Source: Taenia hydatigena (lineage: Eukaryota; Platyhelminthes; Cestoda; Cyclophyllidea; Taeniidae). From it: a stretch of 64,000 nucleotides of DNA. Position 1 is the stretch's first letter. Each line of letters starts with the position of its first letter. Both the position numbers and the translations under genes were made by a program. The notes under the pieces were generated by a model that did not search any database, was not told where the DNA came from, and saw only the letters and a program-made list of their open reading frames with translations. Positions 21,945-34,279 of the stretch are shown piece after piece. Where the stretch lies: the NCBI GenBank assembly GCA_036345935.2, contig JADWOT020001818.1, forward strand, positions 1-64,000, read 5' to 3'.

Positions 21945-24375
21945 GCATTTTCGTGACCTGCATTATGTGTGGTCATACCACTGTGCGCGATTGGCTGCAC
22001 GCACGTCGGTTGACGACAAGCTGTTTGCCAAACGTGTCCACACCTCTACGCAACTTCTACAAAGCCTGTCACACACAGTCACAGCAGACGCTTACAAATT
22101 GATGGTATGAGGCGCCTTGAGTTCTTCAAAGTGGTCAAGCGTAAGGAAGTAGTAGCTTGCAAGTTAGAACCTTACTGTCCCTTTGATTTGGAAATCTCCG
22201 CACCTAAGAAAATGTGTAACCTCGACCACCTCAACCTTCTGCTAATCGCTGTTGCTTACGATATGCACATGCCATTGATAGACGGACGCTTTCGAGACAT
22301 TCGTGAAAGGCACTGACTTGCGATTTGTGGTCCAAGTAGTGTCTATTGCCTTTTTTTCCTCTATGTGTATTTGAGCTCATTATCTGGTCAAAATGTACGC
22401 CCTTCTTTGACTAGGCTTCTCCACTTCTTATTGCACAGAGATTGTCTGGACCACGAAGTTTTAATGTCCCTAGTGCAGAATGTGGGAGTTATCAGAAATT
22501 CAATGCAAATTAAAAACTACGATCAAAGCGTAGCACTTCCTGCTACCATGATGACCATCACCGACACCGAGCAGCCTTAAGAATGGGCTCTCAAAATGGT
22601 ATTAATCTTAATCTTATATTCTGTTGCGTAGTGTTGACTTCTGTAGCAGTCATTTATTGCTGCTCCGGTCATCATTCGTCCAATGACTTAGGCGAGCATT
22701 TAACTATTATGTGAAGGGGTTTTGCCAGGCAAAATTAAGTTTTCTCTGCTGAAGATGGATTTGTGACGGATATATGCGAGAATCCACTTAATTGAGGCCT
22801 AACTCGAATCCTTTTAATGCGGAATCGAAGAACGTAAATATTGGCTCCTGCTGCTGCTAAAGTGCAGCAGGCAAAGACGTGTTTGTACCTTGAGAGAAAA
22901 AATGAAGAGAGCAAGGTACGCTTAAGGAACGTAGTTTTAACCTGATTGTCCAGTTGTGATTTCATTTACATTTAGTGCAACCATTCTACTGTCTATGCTC
23001 TAACAGTGCATACGAATGGAGAGACATAGAAGGTGCCATCACGCCTACGGATGCGAGGGCCGCTTGTCGTCTTAAAGAACGACAATAACGAAGGTTATTT
23101 CCTGGCGCCCACGCTGGTCCATGTCGTTGCGCAGTCGTTGCACATTTCTCACCAAATTATGCCGTGTGGAACATGGTGGAAGCCTTAGACGAATGTCCTC
23201 GAGTGGTGCATGCCGCATGTTCAGGCTCTAAATAAATTACTTCCTGACTTGGTTCGACGCAAATGACCTTCTGGTTGTCATTTTGACATCTGATCTGATT
23301 AAAGTTTTGGAATGTGCATTTCACGTGAGCTCGAATCTAAAGTAAGAGACCTGTCGTTTGATGACAATTGAAAACTTTCAAGTATTTGAGGCCAGAAAGC
23401 GTTTTACAATGTGCGACTTTTGATTTTAGTTGTGTAGGAACAGTGATATAGCGTTGATAAACCAGGAAGAAGACGAAGGTTTGGGCTTATCTTTTACGGT
23501 AGATGGAATCACGGTCACATTGCCTTGAAATAACATGATCGGAACAATATTAATGCCTTCTTCACCTTGAATGCAGTTTCGTAATCTAGCGTCTTATCAA
23601 AAGAGCATTGAGCACTACCTAAACCTTGCCATTAGTATATCAATCAGCTTAGTGATAGCGGCGCGACCGAGGGCGACATCAAACACAACCTAACAAAAAG
23701 TGGATTTGTTTGTCCAGCGCTCAAAATGCTGTACATTTAGTTCTGCCTGAGCAAAAACGGGACTACTGTCTACACTCTCGACATTTAAAAACAGCCTTTG
23801 ACAACAGGAAGGATCGCGACTTTACCTTTATTTATACGCTGCGTAATAATTACTTTCAATTTATTAATTTTCTTGCCACCAACCATCTGACCTCAAATGC
23901 AATTGAGGAACTACTACACATGTGGTACTTACGGCTATCTCGGTGGTACCTTAACGATAGATGGTAAGAGCATGACTTCGATTTCTTGCGCAGCTTATGC
24001 TTTATAATTCCTAAAAATGACTTATTACTGGTTGCGAAGTTCTCCACTTCTGCGAGAAGTTTGCTTTGGTGGACCATGTATCAAATATACAAGCTACCAT
24101 CCCACAAATACCTCCTTCTATTTTGCCCAATTTTCGCCGCTGGTGCCCTATTAGCTGAGAACGTATTTAGGCACCTCAGTCGCCCTTCTAAGTATTGAGC
24201 TTCTTCTGATAATACAAAAACATCTTTCAAGTCCAAAAATGACTTTGATTGCTTTTTAGCAGTTTTACTCAATATTGTTTTTTTTGATTTTACAAAAATC
24301 GCGGCCTTGTCTTCTCATCTAACTCTAAATGCAAACAAATACAAAGTAAGACTTGTAAAAAAGGAAGGACATATT
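21945..24375. other. Gene-poor stretch
   Basis: It holds short frames, including 22107-22316 (69 codons), 23710-23967 (85 codons) and 23986-24198 (70 codons, several hydrophobic patches), all on the plus strand. None has a recognisable domain or splice-supported partner, so I do not call genes. Confidence 0.35.
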
Positions 24376-24379
24376 GATT

Positions 24380-24650
24380 TGAGATTTACTCACGTAAGTG
24401 ATGCTGTGTTTCCCTTCCACGAATAAACATGAGAAAACAGGAAATCTCGCAAAGGTACGAATCCAGCTAAGTCGTACTTGCATCAATTGCTGGTTGGTCT
24501 TTCACCATTTTACTCGCCTGCTGACAAATCGTATCTGCAATAATGGAAGATGATTCAGTAAAAGGGTCAATATTGCCTTACGATTATATTTTGCCAAGTT
24601 TCTACAAACAAACTTAAGTAGATCTAGTATTTTCGAATAGCTTACCGGCT
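24380..24650. repeat. Repeat family G, copy 3 (cut by homeobox copy C)
   Basis: This aligns with 17955-18150 and 19480-19690. The homology stops at about 24650, exactly where the inverted homeobox fragment C begins. The junction therefore marks a rearrangement that joined the two families. Confidence 0.45.
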
Positions 24651-24654
24651 AGCC

Positions 24655-25333
24655 CTACGAAGTCTGTACTACAACAGACATCCTGCATGGAACTATTTTC
24701 ACCTCCAAAGCACGGTAAAAGCTCAGGAAAACCTCAATCTGCTACTACTTTGCCGGCCTTCTCAGCGCCAAACCCACTCCTATTTGGCACGTCGTCAAAG
24801 TTGCGTCAAGAGCTGCCACAACCACAGGCGCAGCAACCGTTTCTAACGTCAAGCGCGTATCAGCAACTTCCAGCATGCGTGTCCTCAATTCCAAATCATC
24901 TTCTCCAACAGCTTGCTGCCAGCATGTCAATGCCTGATTCAAACTTCTTTACACTGCCAACCGCAGAACAGCCTCAGGTACGCCAGACATTATCTGAGGC
25001 GCAGAGACAAGGCAGAAGCAGGGTTGTCCTTGCCCCATTCTAAATTGGTGGTAATAGGATGTTGAGGCACCAGCAGCAACTTTTCGCGCTAAGCGGAGTC
25101 GCTGAAAATCAGCTTGGTTCTAAAACAGATCAAAAGCAGGATGGTGAAGGTGAGAATATCAAAAAAATTAGTACAACTAAAAAAGCAAGTTACTGACTTC
25201 CTCTATGAAGGATCTGCAGGCTGACCCTGTTGCCTTTCGTTTAGTGGCTGTGATGTTAATGTTTTGCGGTCCTCACGACATCTTTTGATGGCAGCCACTT
25301 TGTTCGCCCCAATTTTTCAAACAGATAAATAAA
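24655..25333 (+). pseudogene. NK2-like homeobox pseudogene, copy C (inverted, homeodomain lost)
   Basis: It starts inside the exon 2 equivalent, at the string matching LQQTSY of copy B, so exon 1 and the exon 2 start are missing. A 118-codon frame (24687-25043) preserves the Pro/Gln-rich linker and the PTAEQPQVRQ segment just before the homeodomain. A TAA at 25041-25043 replaces homeodomain Gln12, and nearly all the rest of the homeodomain is deleted. The sequence resumes in the C-terminal tail (a KTDQKQDGE string, like TDRKQDGK in copy A) and ends with AATAAA at 25328-25333. It cannot make a DNA-binding protein. Confidence 0.8.
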
Positions 25334-25720
25334 CTGGTGCCCCTTGGAGACATTCTCGTAAGAAGCTATGCGTGAAGTTGAAACTCGCTAGGATGAATTG
25401 TTTTGGAGGTGAGAGACCACACAGATCGACGTCTCGCATGCATGAGCGATGACAACTCTTAACCTATCGAGGCGGTCAGCGTTAATGTCTATCAGAGTTT
25501 GATCCATGTTCCATGTCACTTTAAAGGTCCACAAATCAGATCAATTCCCATGGTTCCCTTTTGCATGGATGAAATGGCTTGATCAGTGCCTTACAATAAA
25601 CGCCTCATCACCTTAGCCTGGTTTGCCTAGTATCCATCTGATTACCAATCGCTTATGAAGGATTAAAACTTCTTCATTTTAGTAAGAATCCTCTGAATTA
25701 GGCCTTTGTCACGATCTATT
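25334..25720 (+). repeat. 3' flank of copy C with H-like sequence
   Basis: This is colinear with block A (1371-1168 reversed) and with block B' (32390-32690). A shared string is CTTGATCAGTGCCTTACAAT near 25578-25597. Frames are broken by stops. Confidence 0.45.
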
Positions 25721-26570
25721 CTTCTGCAAGGCCCGGGTAAACGCACAGGCGTGCATTAATAGACGGCTACGGGTAGTAATTACGGAACAAGTAGTCAATA
25801 ATCATGCTTGAAACGTACGCGATAAGCACAAACAAAGGATGAATAACCGCAAGAGAGCCTGTTGCACAAAGCAGACCTCAGCGCTTATTTGCTTTAGTTC
25901 GCCCTACTCTTCTTCTTGAGGAGGATGGTACACGTACGGGGGTCTAATTGGATACACTTCTGACAGACCTCTTTACATGTGCAGTGCCTTGCACTTAAAA
26001 CAGCACTGCCTGAATACACTGCATAACGGCAATAAGGAAACATCTTTTCTTTCATTAGGAATATTTGCCACTTAGTCCGCCCTAAGGCAGCTTCACCAAC
26101 TTATAAGGAAACAGGGCTACCTGCTCCACCTTTTTTCTCCGTTTCATACACGCAAGATAGTATTCCATTTTACAGTAATGGTTGCAGTGCTTAATTTTGA
26201 CAAGCTCAATAAACTGCACCAAGCCCTAGCTATTCAGTCAACGTCCCTTTTAATCCTTGACTTTTGCTTACTTGGTGGCTAGCAAATTGCCCTCAGGTCT
26301 AACTACGCTGCTTTGCATTACCGATTGCAAACACACCGAACACATCCTTTTGCACCAGCAGTGTGCTTTTGTCAACGTGTTAGGAGAGACAAAAATTGTA
26401 TTCGTTGCAGCATCATAGAAGTACAGTCGTTGGCCCAAATCTTTGTTAATATCGGGTGATTGATTGGGTTTTGGATGGACCAGACCACGTGAATTCGCAT
26501 CGTAGCACAAAAAAGTTGTTTCAGCCACTCTACTACTAGGCTCTACTGCGCAGTCACATCTTACACAGTG
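25721..26570. other. Stretch with one unassigned open frame
   Basis: An 86-codon minus-strand frame at 26268-26528 has no recognisable motif. It lies directly downstream of the kinase fossil and could be a remnant of its C-terminal extension. Nothing else is supported. Confidence 0.25.
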
Positions 26571-26579
26571 ATGGTGGCA

Positions 26580-27520
26580 TTATCTAAGGCGCAGAAATCT
26601 TGCATTCATTTTATTCATATTCTTCACTGCACTTTCACCAAATAACGAACTGGAGGGCACATCGAGTAAATTTACTGCCCTGCGATGGGAGCATTCCACT
26701 TGAATTGATACCTCCTTAATGCGCATAATGTTTTGTGAGACGAGATGGACAGGTACTGCCATTTGGATGGGGGCTAACAGCATCCTCTATACCAGCTCCT
26801 TGATGCAACCGCGGAGAGCTGATATTGAATAAAGGACTGGTAATACTGCACCCCGATGTTAAACGCTGACCTTCGTGAGCAAAAGCACTTATTAATCGTC
26901 AGTGGTAACGCAAATAAAACAAGGGAAATCAACACACTTGCATTCTTTTTGCAAGGACTGCCCCAAATCACTGTCCCGCTGACGGCACAAATGCCATCTT
27001 TGGCTGAAATTGTGGTAGCTCTTATGCCACACTCTCTAAAGAGAGCGATCGAAGAGTACAATTACAATGTGTTTGAAATCAGCAATAAGCACTTTGGACT
27101 TGACGTCTAAGTAGACGATACGAATGGCGCGAAGGTGCTCTAGACCACAAATGAACTCACACCTATAAAATACTGCGCCATTTTCACCGAGGTCACCAAC
27201 ATTTGAGACGAGATTCCGCAGCTCGAATCCGCCTCCTTTGCACAGCACAAAGGTCTAAGCCAGACGAGTTCGACAACTTCTAATCAGAGTGAGTAGAAAT
27301 GGCGATTGCCCTTCCTGTCTGGCGAGTCTCGCTAGAATGTGGTGCTCGCAAAGATCACACTGAACAGCAGAGCTATTTCGCAGGTAGAACCTCTTTAATG
27401 CACAGGTCATGGTCGTCGCGGTCTCGTCACATCTTCTTGTGCAGACACCTCATAGACAAAGGCATAGGAACCACTGGAAATATATTCCACCACATAAATC
27501 TATCCAGCATCCATGCCTTG
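26580..27520 (-). pseudogene. AGC-like Ser/Thr protein kinase pseudogene
   Basis: Reading the minus strand across several frames recovers a kinase domain in order. There is a Gly-loop-like GSYAFVYEV (about 27490-27460), then CALKRF with the ATP-site Lys (about 27400). Next come a helix C-like CEHHILARLARQ (about 27345), GDLGENGAVFY (about 27200), GLEHL and the catalytic-loop remnant IVYLDVKSKVLI (27119-27083). A VLFDRS activation-segment start (about 27060) and a C-lobe end, AVNLLD to ARFLRL (about 26690-26590), follow. The HRD/YRD Arg is Leu, the Pro-Glu-Asn after Lys is lost and the DFG/DFD first Asp is Leu. Stops and frame changes are present. About 900 bases cover a whole domain, leaving no room for introns. 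I call the class from the YxDxK and FDxS style only. Confidence 0.72.
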
Positions 27521-27777
27521 GGCTTACTTAAAGCTGAAGCCCCTGTCTATCGACTGACCTCAAAGGCTGACACAGCTGCTAAAAGCACATTTGACTGAGC
27601 CGATCAAATCAGATCCCACTTTTTATTGAAATGTCTCATTTGATTCTCAACCACGACGCCTGGTCAACATCGGAGGTGCCACGACTAATGTAAGTCGTCT
27701 AACATCACGCACATTTGATTTGAACGGCACTTTGAAATAGGCGGTAAATAGAGGTCAAATAATGAATCTATTGGGAA

Positions 27778-29336
27778 TTTATTGTGCTAAGGCCATTTTG
27801 TATTCCACCTAGCTGCATAAGCAGATAATTTGATCCTGTTTTTGTCTGGTTCAGTGACAAGCTACTTTTCGGACAACTCCGATATCGCTCTAGGTTGCTG
27901 CTTGTGTCTTGACAATGTATCAACATCTTTCCCTGAATGAGCTTGCTCCGATGGTGTTTCTGTTTGTTGAGGTAACTCTCGTGGTTGGGAGCTCTCAGAA
28001 TTTCCAGAGTTTTCATTGAGGTTGCTGTCCCATGTGTCGGTTGGTGGGACATGAATCTTTGGCTGTGCTGCAGATGCCTCATTGCCAGAAGTTTTCCCGC
28101 TGGCTTACTTTGAATTGTAGCGCTCATTCTGGATCAATGTCTTGGCTTGGCGGAAAAGTCAAAAGTATGGCGACTTTTGACCACTCAATCGCTGCACACT
28201 AATAACTGTCTTTAATCAGTTAATTTAACATCTTGATTCTCGACCAACCTGAGTCCCGTCAGGTTGCTGCGATGCGCCAGTTCCTTGCAGCCATTTATTT
28301 TTAAGTAGTTTTTATCGTTAAAGTACTTTGGCATCTCACCTATTTGGTACGGGATGAATAGTATTCTGCGTCCGCCTTGTTTTTGTGCCTCTAATACTCT
28401 CTGGCATACCTGGGGCTGTTCTGCGGTTGGCGTTGTAAAGAAGTTTGCTGAACCATGCATGGGTACGGTGGCAGCAAGTTGGTGGAGAAGAAGGTAATTT
28501 GGAATTGAGAAGACGATCATCGTAAGTTGTTGGCACGTGCTTAGCAGTGGGAATGCTGGCTGCACCTGTGGTTGTAGCAGCTGCTGACGTAAATTTGACG
28601 AAGTGTAGAATATGGGTGGCTTCGGCGCCGGGAAGATTGGCAATTCAGTGGTAGATTGAGTTTAGCCTGAGCTTCCAGCTTGCTTTGGAAGTAAAGAGAA
28701 GTCGATGTAGGATATCTGTTGTAGCATAGGCTTTGAAGTTTGTCCTTCTTCGGATACAACTGGACATTCCGTATTTGGCGCACCTGTAAAAACAAAATGC
28801 CTGGAGTAAGAACATGTGCATCTGCATGTAGCTAGATGTTATTTCCGCGTTTATTTGAGTCAAGAGCTTATTCATTATTGAGTATGCAACTTGGAGTATG
28901 CGAGTGGGTCCTTTTTGACCCCAATCCAGCTGGCTGGCTCGACTGGGTGTGAATGCGTAGTCGATTACACGGCTTCGCGGTGGTTGGAAATAGCAATATT
29001 ACCAATGGAAGGTGTTGTATAAAAGCTTTTAAAGCCAACCCTGACCGTTGTGAGAATAAAAACGAGTGTAGAGATTTTTCTACAGTAAGCGCGTTAGGTA
29101 TGCCACCGTGGCTACAAGGGATAACAAATGAGTCCAGCTTCAAATCATGATGACTGATGGACGGAACATGGTAGCAAAAGAACAAAAGCTTGAGGTAAAA
29201 GGCATGCAAACAAGGAGGCATAAAAAAGTGATAAGGTAATATGATAGACAATTTCCTGTTCTTGCAGCATTGCCAGATGTTGGAGCTATTTAGGGTCCAG
29301 AGGGTCCACAGGCTTTATCACTGTAAAGTTGGACAT
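27778..29336 (-). pseudogene. NK2-like homeobox pseudogene, copy D
   Basis: The exon 1 equivalent (29336 to about 29255) keeps ATG and MSNFTV but has an in-frame TAG, and the donor GT is now GA. The exon 2 equivalent (28783-28249) keeps the acceptor but is about 300 nt shorter than in copy B. It ends in a one-base deletion just before the intron in the homeodomain. In the exon 3 equivalent (from about 28146) Trp48 and Phe49 are replaced by Leu-Ile, though Asn51, Arg53 and Tyr54 remain, and a TAA follows shortly. Beyond that stop the old tail frame stays open for about 60 codons, longer than the tail of copy B. AATAAA lies at 27778-27783. Confidence 0.85.
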
Positions 29337-29339
29337 GAT

Positions 29340-29520
29340 GAACTTTTGACCACACAATTCTGCGCCGTATTCCTAGGCTATGAGAGTCAATAAAATCCAC
29401 GTTCATGGGTCAGACCAACAAGATTTGAGAGTCCTAATTGTGTTGAAACAAATACTCACAGCGACATTATGTCATGCTCATTCGTGCAACTCAAATTTGT
29501 GCCAGCAAGGCGGTACCGTA
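29340..29520 (-). repeat. 5' flank of copy D
   Basis: This aligns with 3230-3450 of block A, including a TCAATAAAATC-type string near 29389, but the TATA element is lost. The homology fades at about 29520. Confidence 0.5.
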
Positions 29521-32290
29521 ATTATATAAAAGGCAAAAAACTGCACCTTGTCAGGCGATCGCTTATCTGTTTTTGAAGAAAACGTTGGCATTTACGAGAA
29601 AATTGCAGAAACAAATGGAATCAGCAAAAAAATATTGCCACAAGGGAGACGCGGTCAACCGAATGAAAAGGATAACGAATTGCCGACTTTTAATTACCCT
29701 ACTCCCAAATACTTAAGGCACTGTTTAAGCAAAATCTTGCAAAGCGTTAGGCATGGACACGTAAAAAAGCGTATAAAAAATTAAGGGAGGAACATAATTG
29801 AATCGTCAATCATTTAACGATACTAAAAGAGATTTTTATGCTAAAAAAGGAGTGATTTCATGCCTTAAATAAAAAGAAATGAAAACGATGGCAGGTTGGG
29901 AAGAAGCGATAACGCAGAGCTCATTTGTAAAGACACTACGCGTCAAGCACTCGACGATGTGTCTCATGCCTATTATGATAGACACAGTCCGACACAATGA
30001 TCCCTGGGTGAGTCCTGCGACCCTGTGAATAGACATTGACCGATTTGTGGATAACCTAATAATTGATAACACGACCCCTGGAAGGAATGCTGATTGACAA
30101 TATTTATGTCCGATTATGAATTCCGTGTCCATTTGGATGAGCCCGGATCGATAGACAGGACCATGTCGATGAGAGATGCAGCTCCTTCGCTTGCGTTTAG
30201 TGATTTTAAACACTCTACCGATCAATACCATTTTGCGCAATCCCTTACTTGAAAACAAAATATTGTGCATCGATTACTATACCTAATCGCTGGAAATGTC
30301 ATTTCCTGCGCTTTGTATGAAAACGAATTCAAGGACACACGAAAGACCACCAATACAGTTCTGCGCTGACGTAATCCACTTCATCCCGACGTCCACGGGT
30401 GCCTAGTGTGACCTTGGTAGCCATTCAGCATTGTTGCATCTCATCTTCGGCAGCAGCTGCATTCCTGCAGAAACGGTACTTGACACCTGCTCTCCTCTCT
30501 TACCTATAATCGGTACAAATGCTAGCAAACCGAGTAGTCTCTCGACATAAATTTAGTGGTAGCTTCCTGTTCGTCTGACTAAAGTGGGTTCTAGCATCTT
30601 AGCCATTGAGTTATTCACTGTCCACCATTTGAAAGCATTATGTGAATACTGCAGACAGACCTGTCTCGACCAGCCTCATATACAAACCACGTGCTACCCG
30701 AATTGACCCCCACACACCCAGCAGATTAAGAAAGAAACAAGCTAACATACTGATAGTTGGGAAAATCAACAGGTAGGTTGGTAGGCAGATAATAGGGATT
30801 GAGATTTACGGGGTGACTAGAAGGTCATTAGGCAGCCGACACTAGCATTGCCGCCTCACCTGGCCTCTAACTCTACATCTCTACTAACTAACTTAACAAG
30901 TAAATATAAACGAACAGACGAACAATCAAAGAATTCCAGTACCTTGCAAAGAAACCATCCAAAAACAATATACACAATAGGTTTGGTGATGGAAAAGGAT
31001 ACCATGAGCAGAAGGAAAGACGGGGATAAGACACTATTTGCTATAACTGTGAAACCCAGATCACATTAACGTCTATATACCACAGAAAGTGTGGCACATC
31101 GCAAAAAGCACTCGTGTGACGGGCACAAGGCCAATTAATGTCATGACACTAGGGTGGGAAAAGCACCACACCACTCTACATCAAGCGCCGCATCGAAAAA
31201 GGAACGCGACAAATGATCTATATCGTCAAGTGCTGGCTTGCAGGGTTGGGGACCCACGTATTGCACATGCAGCTTCACATCATCGGACACTCACGACAGC
31301 ACCAAGTCAATCAACAGCCAAGATGTGCGTATGCTTCAAACGGTAAAACCACAAGTAACGATAGTAAATGAAACAGCTGGATACGGCGAAACATTTTACT
31401 CCTTTCCACTATGACCAACTTTCACCTTAATCGTTGTTGGCAGCAAGGTGATCAAAGTGAGGCAATGCTCTCTGAAATACGAGTCACGAGGGCATCAGAG
31501 TGTTGCTTTAGCATCTTCGACAGTCAAATGTTCCGATGAAGATGAAGCGATTCCATCACAACCACTCACATCAGGCAGGACTGCGCAAGTGTTCTAAATG
31601 CCGCATCTCATGCCGCTGAAGTAAAGCTGATAAAGATAAATGGGTGGGTAGGTTCATCTTCGCCTGCCTATCCATCCACACATCCACTGGTCGAATAACC
31701 AAAGTAACAGGTAAGTGAAAAGATTGCAGATAAAGAAATTGATGAAGCTTGATGCTTGCCAGTGCACATTTGTCTGTCTCGGGAGACGTCTACTAATCAC
31801 TGGTCGTCATAAATATTAGCCTAGCTGATCCGAGGGAGACGTCAAACCTGTCTCCATGATCCATCAGCTAGCTGTTTGCCGCAGGGTGAAAACAGCTAAA
31901 GTCAAGGCTACTTACTACTACGACTAAGGCGAGGGTGGAGAAGACCACACCAAACTGCTACATTGCTACTGCAGAAGGAGCGAACAAATCGAGGTTATCA
32001 GTGGTTTGCCTTCCAACTTATCACCGTGACAATACGTTCCAAATGAACACTTTGATCATAAGTAAGTGGGTGGCAGGCATCGCAGGATGCTTCTTTGACA
32101 ATAATAAATGTGCACAGTTCGGTGGTTTGCAAAAGAAGCGCTGGACAGTCAAAGTCGCGTTCTATCCCATGCCTTTTTGCTCGTTTACAAGACAGCCCTA
32201 TTTGAAAGGATCCCACAGAGTTGCTTGACGTTCAGCAAAATTTGAGCGCGCGTAAAAACAAACATTAAATTTATCCACGCAAGACAAATG
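29521..32290. other. Gene-free stretch
   Basis: The longest frame is 144 codons on the minus strand (29836-30270), with no recognisable motif and no second copy in the window. Others are shorter and overlap on opposite strands. I see no supported gene, RNA or repeat. Confidence 0.35.
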
Positions 32291-32389
32291 CGACCTGCAC
32301 TAAGAAGGCAAATAAAAGTTAAGCCCCCTGTTAGCGACATGGAGTTTCGCTAAAATCATCATTTGTCTCCCTTAACTTCTTCCAACAGA

Positions 32390-33080
32390 GCAATGTACTG
32401 CCTCACTTCCACCGTTTTGGAGGCGAGAGTAGACGCAGGTCGATATGCCACATGCAGAAGCAACGACGAAGCTAAACTCGTCAAACAGATGAGAAGTAAG
32501 TTTTAGCACAGTTTGTTGCGCGTTTTTTGTCACTTACAGGTTACTTCACTTCTCAGAATTTCCTTTTGCTTGGACGAAATCGCTTGATCGACACCTTATA
32601 ATCAACACCTTAAATGTGCTAAACCACCTTCCTCTCAATCGGACACGAATCTCATTGCCAACGCGCAGCCTAATGCTGCTTTGATTGGTCTCACTCCTAC
32701 CCAAAGCTATCATTGATTAGTGCCAACCGATCTGGGTCCCACTATACGAAGTTGTGAAAAAAGAGAGATGGAGACATCCAAACGGTTCTGTCGAGAGAAG
32801 AAACAACACAGTCCTTTCTTTCATAATGCTTACCCATTGGAAGGGTAGACCGAACCCATACTCTGAGCATGGAACACATTTCGCACGTCCGCAAAACTTG
32901 CTTCCTTTCTTAGCCGACCCATCACCGGGTTGCAGAACTTTCGGCATAGGTTTCTTCACTTTTGAGTACATGAGGTTGTAAATGTCGAGACGCGCATTGT
33001 TTAAACCCCAACGACAACCTTTTTTACCTACAAAGTAAACGCCTTTTAGGGTGTAGGACCTCAAGTCCCAATCGAGCTGT
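32390..33080 (+). pseudogene. Unrecognised stretch H, copy in block B'
   Basis: About 32580-32680 match 1168-1371 of block A, and about 32690-32830 match 6990-6840 of block B, so this copy bridges the two partial ones. The plus-strand reading has strings SLDRHLIIN and KRFCRE interrupted by stops. The open minus-strand frame at 32717-33064 is antisense to this and is probably spurious. The family is not recognised. Confidence 0.35.
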
Positions 33081-34279
33081 AAATGAGTAGAGATGTGAAC
33101 TCAATCAATCGCTATCGTCCAGCGATGCATAGTCGCTTCTGGAAGGTGTATCAAGACCACGTTGAATAAGCATTCGCCAACCTACTCTAATAAATCGCCC
33201 TCCCTTCTGCTTAAACAGTCGGTATTCGAGATCAGTGTTCTAGTGAAAGGCGAAGAACACAACAGAGAGCCGGCTTAATCTATCCCTTTCCCTCATCTTT
33301 GTTGTCAAGCCGAATAAAACTCAACGGCTGACTGTGTACATTGGCTTTGCGAAGAGAACTCTACACCATGCCAGTAACATTTAACATTTAACTGCCTTTT
33401 TTTATCATCGTTGCAGATTAGCGGGGTGGAAACGTTGTCTGTTCAACGCATTGCAAGTCGCATGCTGCAATAACAAAAATAAAAATATAAGATGGAGGAA
33501 AAGGCGAATGCCTCATGACTTTTAGCCGCATTCGAAGTCGCACACATTGGATAGAGCAGGACCTGTTAAAGTGCTTGCACTATTTCCGCTGTAACATTAG
33601 CACTCAATGTATTATCCGAGTGACAAATGAGGTGTTTCCAGCTTAAACAAACCTAAAGTACACCAAGGTACACAAAAGAATGGGTAATAGAGAGTGTGAG
33701 CAGCCCAGTTTGCTCCTCAATTCCTGCAGGAAAGTCGTTTTAGAGGGTTGGAGGTCGAAACCAAATTAAATTTGTTAGAGAATTAGACATTGATTTGCAA
33801 CTAGAGATAAATCGGAAAGCTTGGAATCGGAGGTTGGAAACGGCGATGGATAAAATGCTTGCTGTGCGGATAAAAGTAGTGCCTATATAAGGGGGGCCAA
33901 TAGGATCCTTCCACATAGCGGCAACATTTCAATCATCACCTCTTGTTTATCAGCAAAGCAAATTGCTTTTGAACTTCCCGCTACACTTTGACCACTCACC
34001 GCCTTAGTATTTAGACACCATGATCGACCCTAGCTGGGAATCACAACATGAGATCTGATGGCTCATTAGGACAAACTCTAACTCTCTCTAGCGGATAGCA
34101 GGTTATCTAAGCAGCATGAATCCCGTCTAATTGTTGCACAGGAGATAATTCAGAGCTTGGTAGTCGAAGAACTATTAAAGCTACTCAGGCCATACGTTAG
34201 CGCATGCTGTCCTTACAGTAGCAAATGTTTGGTAGCCCGCTACAGCTACTCTATAGGTATCTGGGGCCAGGTGCGATGT
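33081..34279. other. Spacer within block B'
   Basis: It aligns patchily with block B between stretches H and E, best at 34178-34250. I see no supported gene. Confidence 0.35.

Noticed and set aside
25400..25720. Possible retroelement integrase fragment near copy C
   Set aside because: The sequence aligns with the 3' flank of homeobox copies A and B', and no zinc-binding or catalytic integrase motif is visible.
26856..27110. 84-codon plus-strand frame with smooth composition
   Set aside because: It is antisense to the catalytic loop and activation segment of the kinase fossil.
27299..27598. 99-codon plus-strand frame
   Set aside because: It is antisense to the N-lobe of the kinase fossil, and the kinase reading explains the sequence better.
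29836..30270. 144-codon minus-strand frame
   Set aside because: No motif, no second copy and no splice partner. A frame of this length is near the chance maximum for 64 kb in six frames.
32717..33064. 115-codon minus-strand frame
   Set aside because: The plus strand aligns in colinear order with stretch H of block B, so this frame is probably an antisense shadow.
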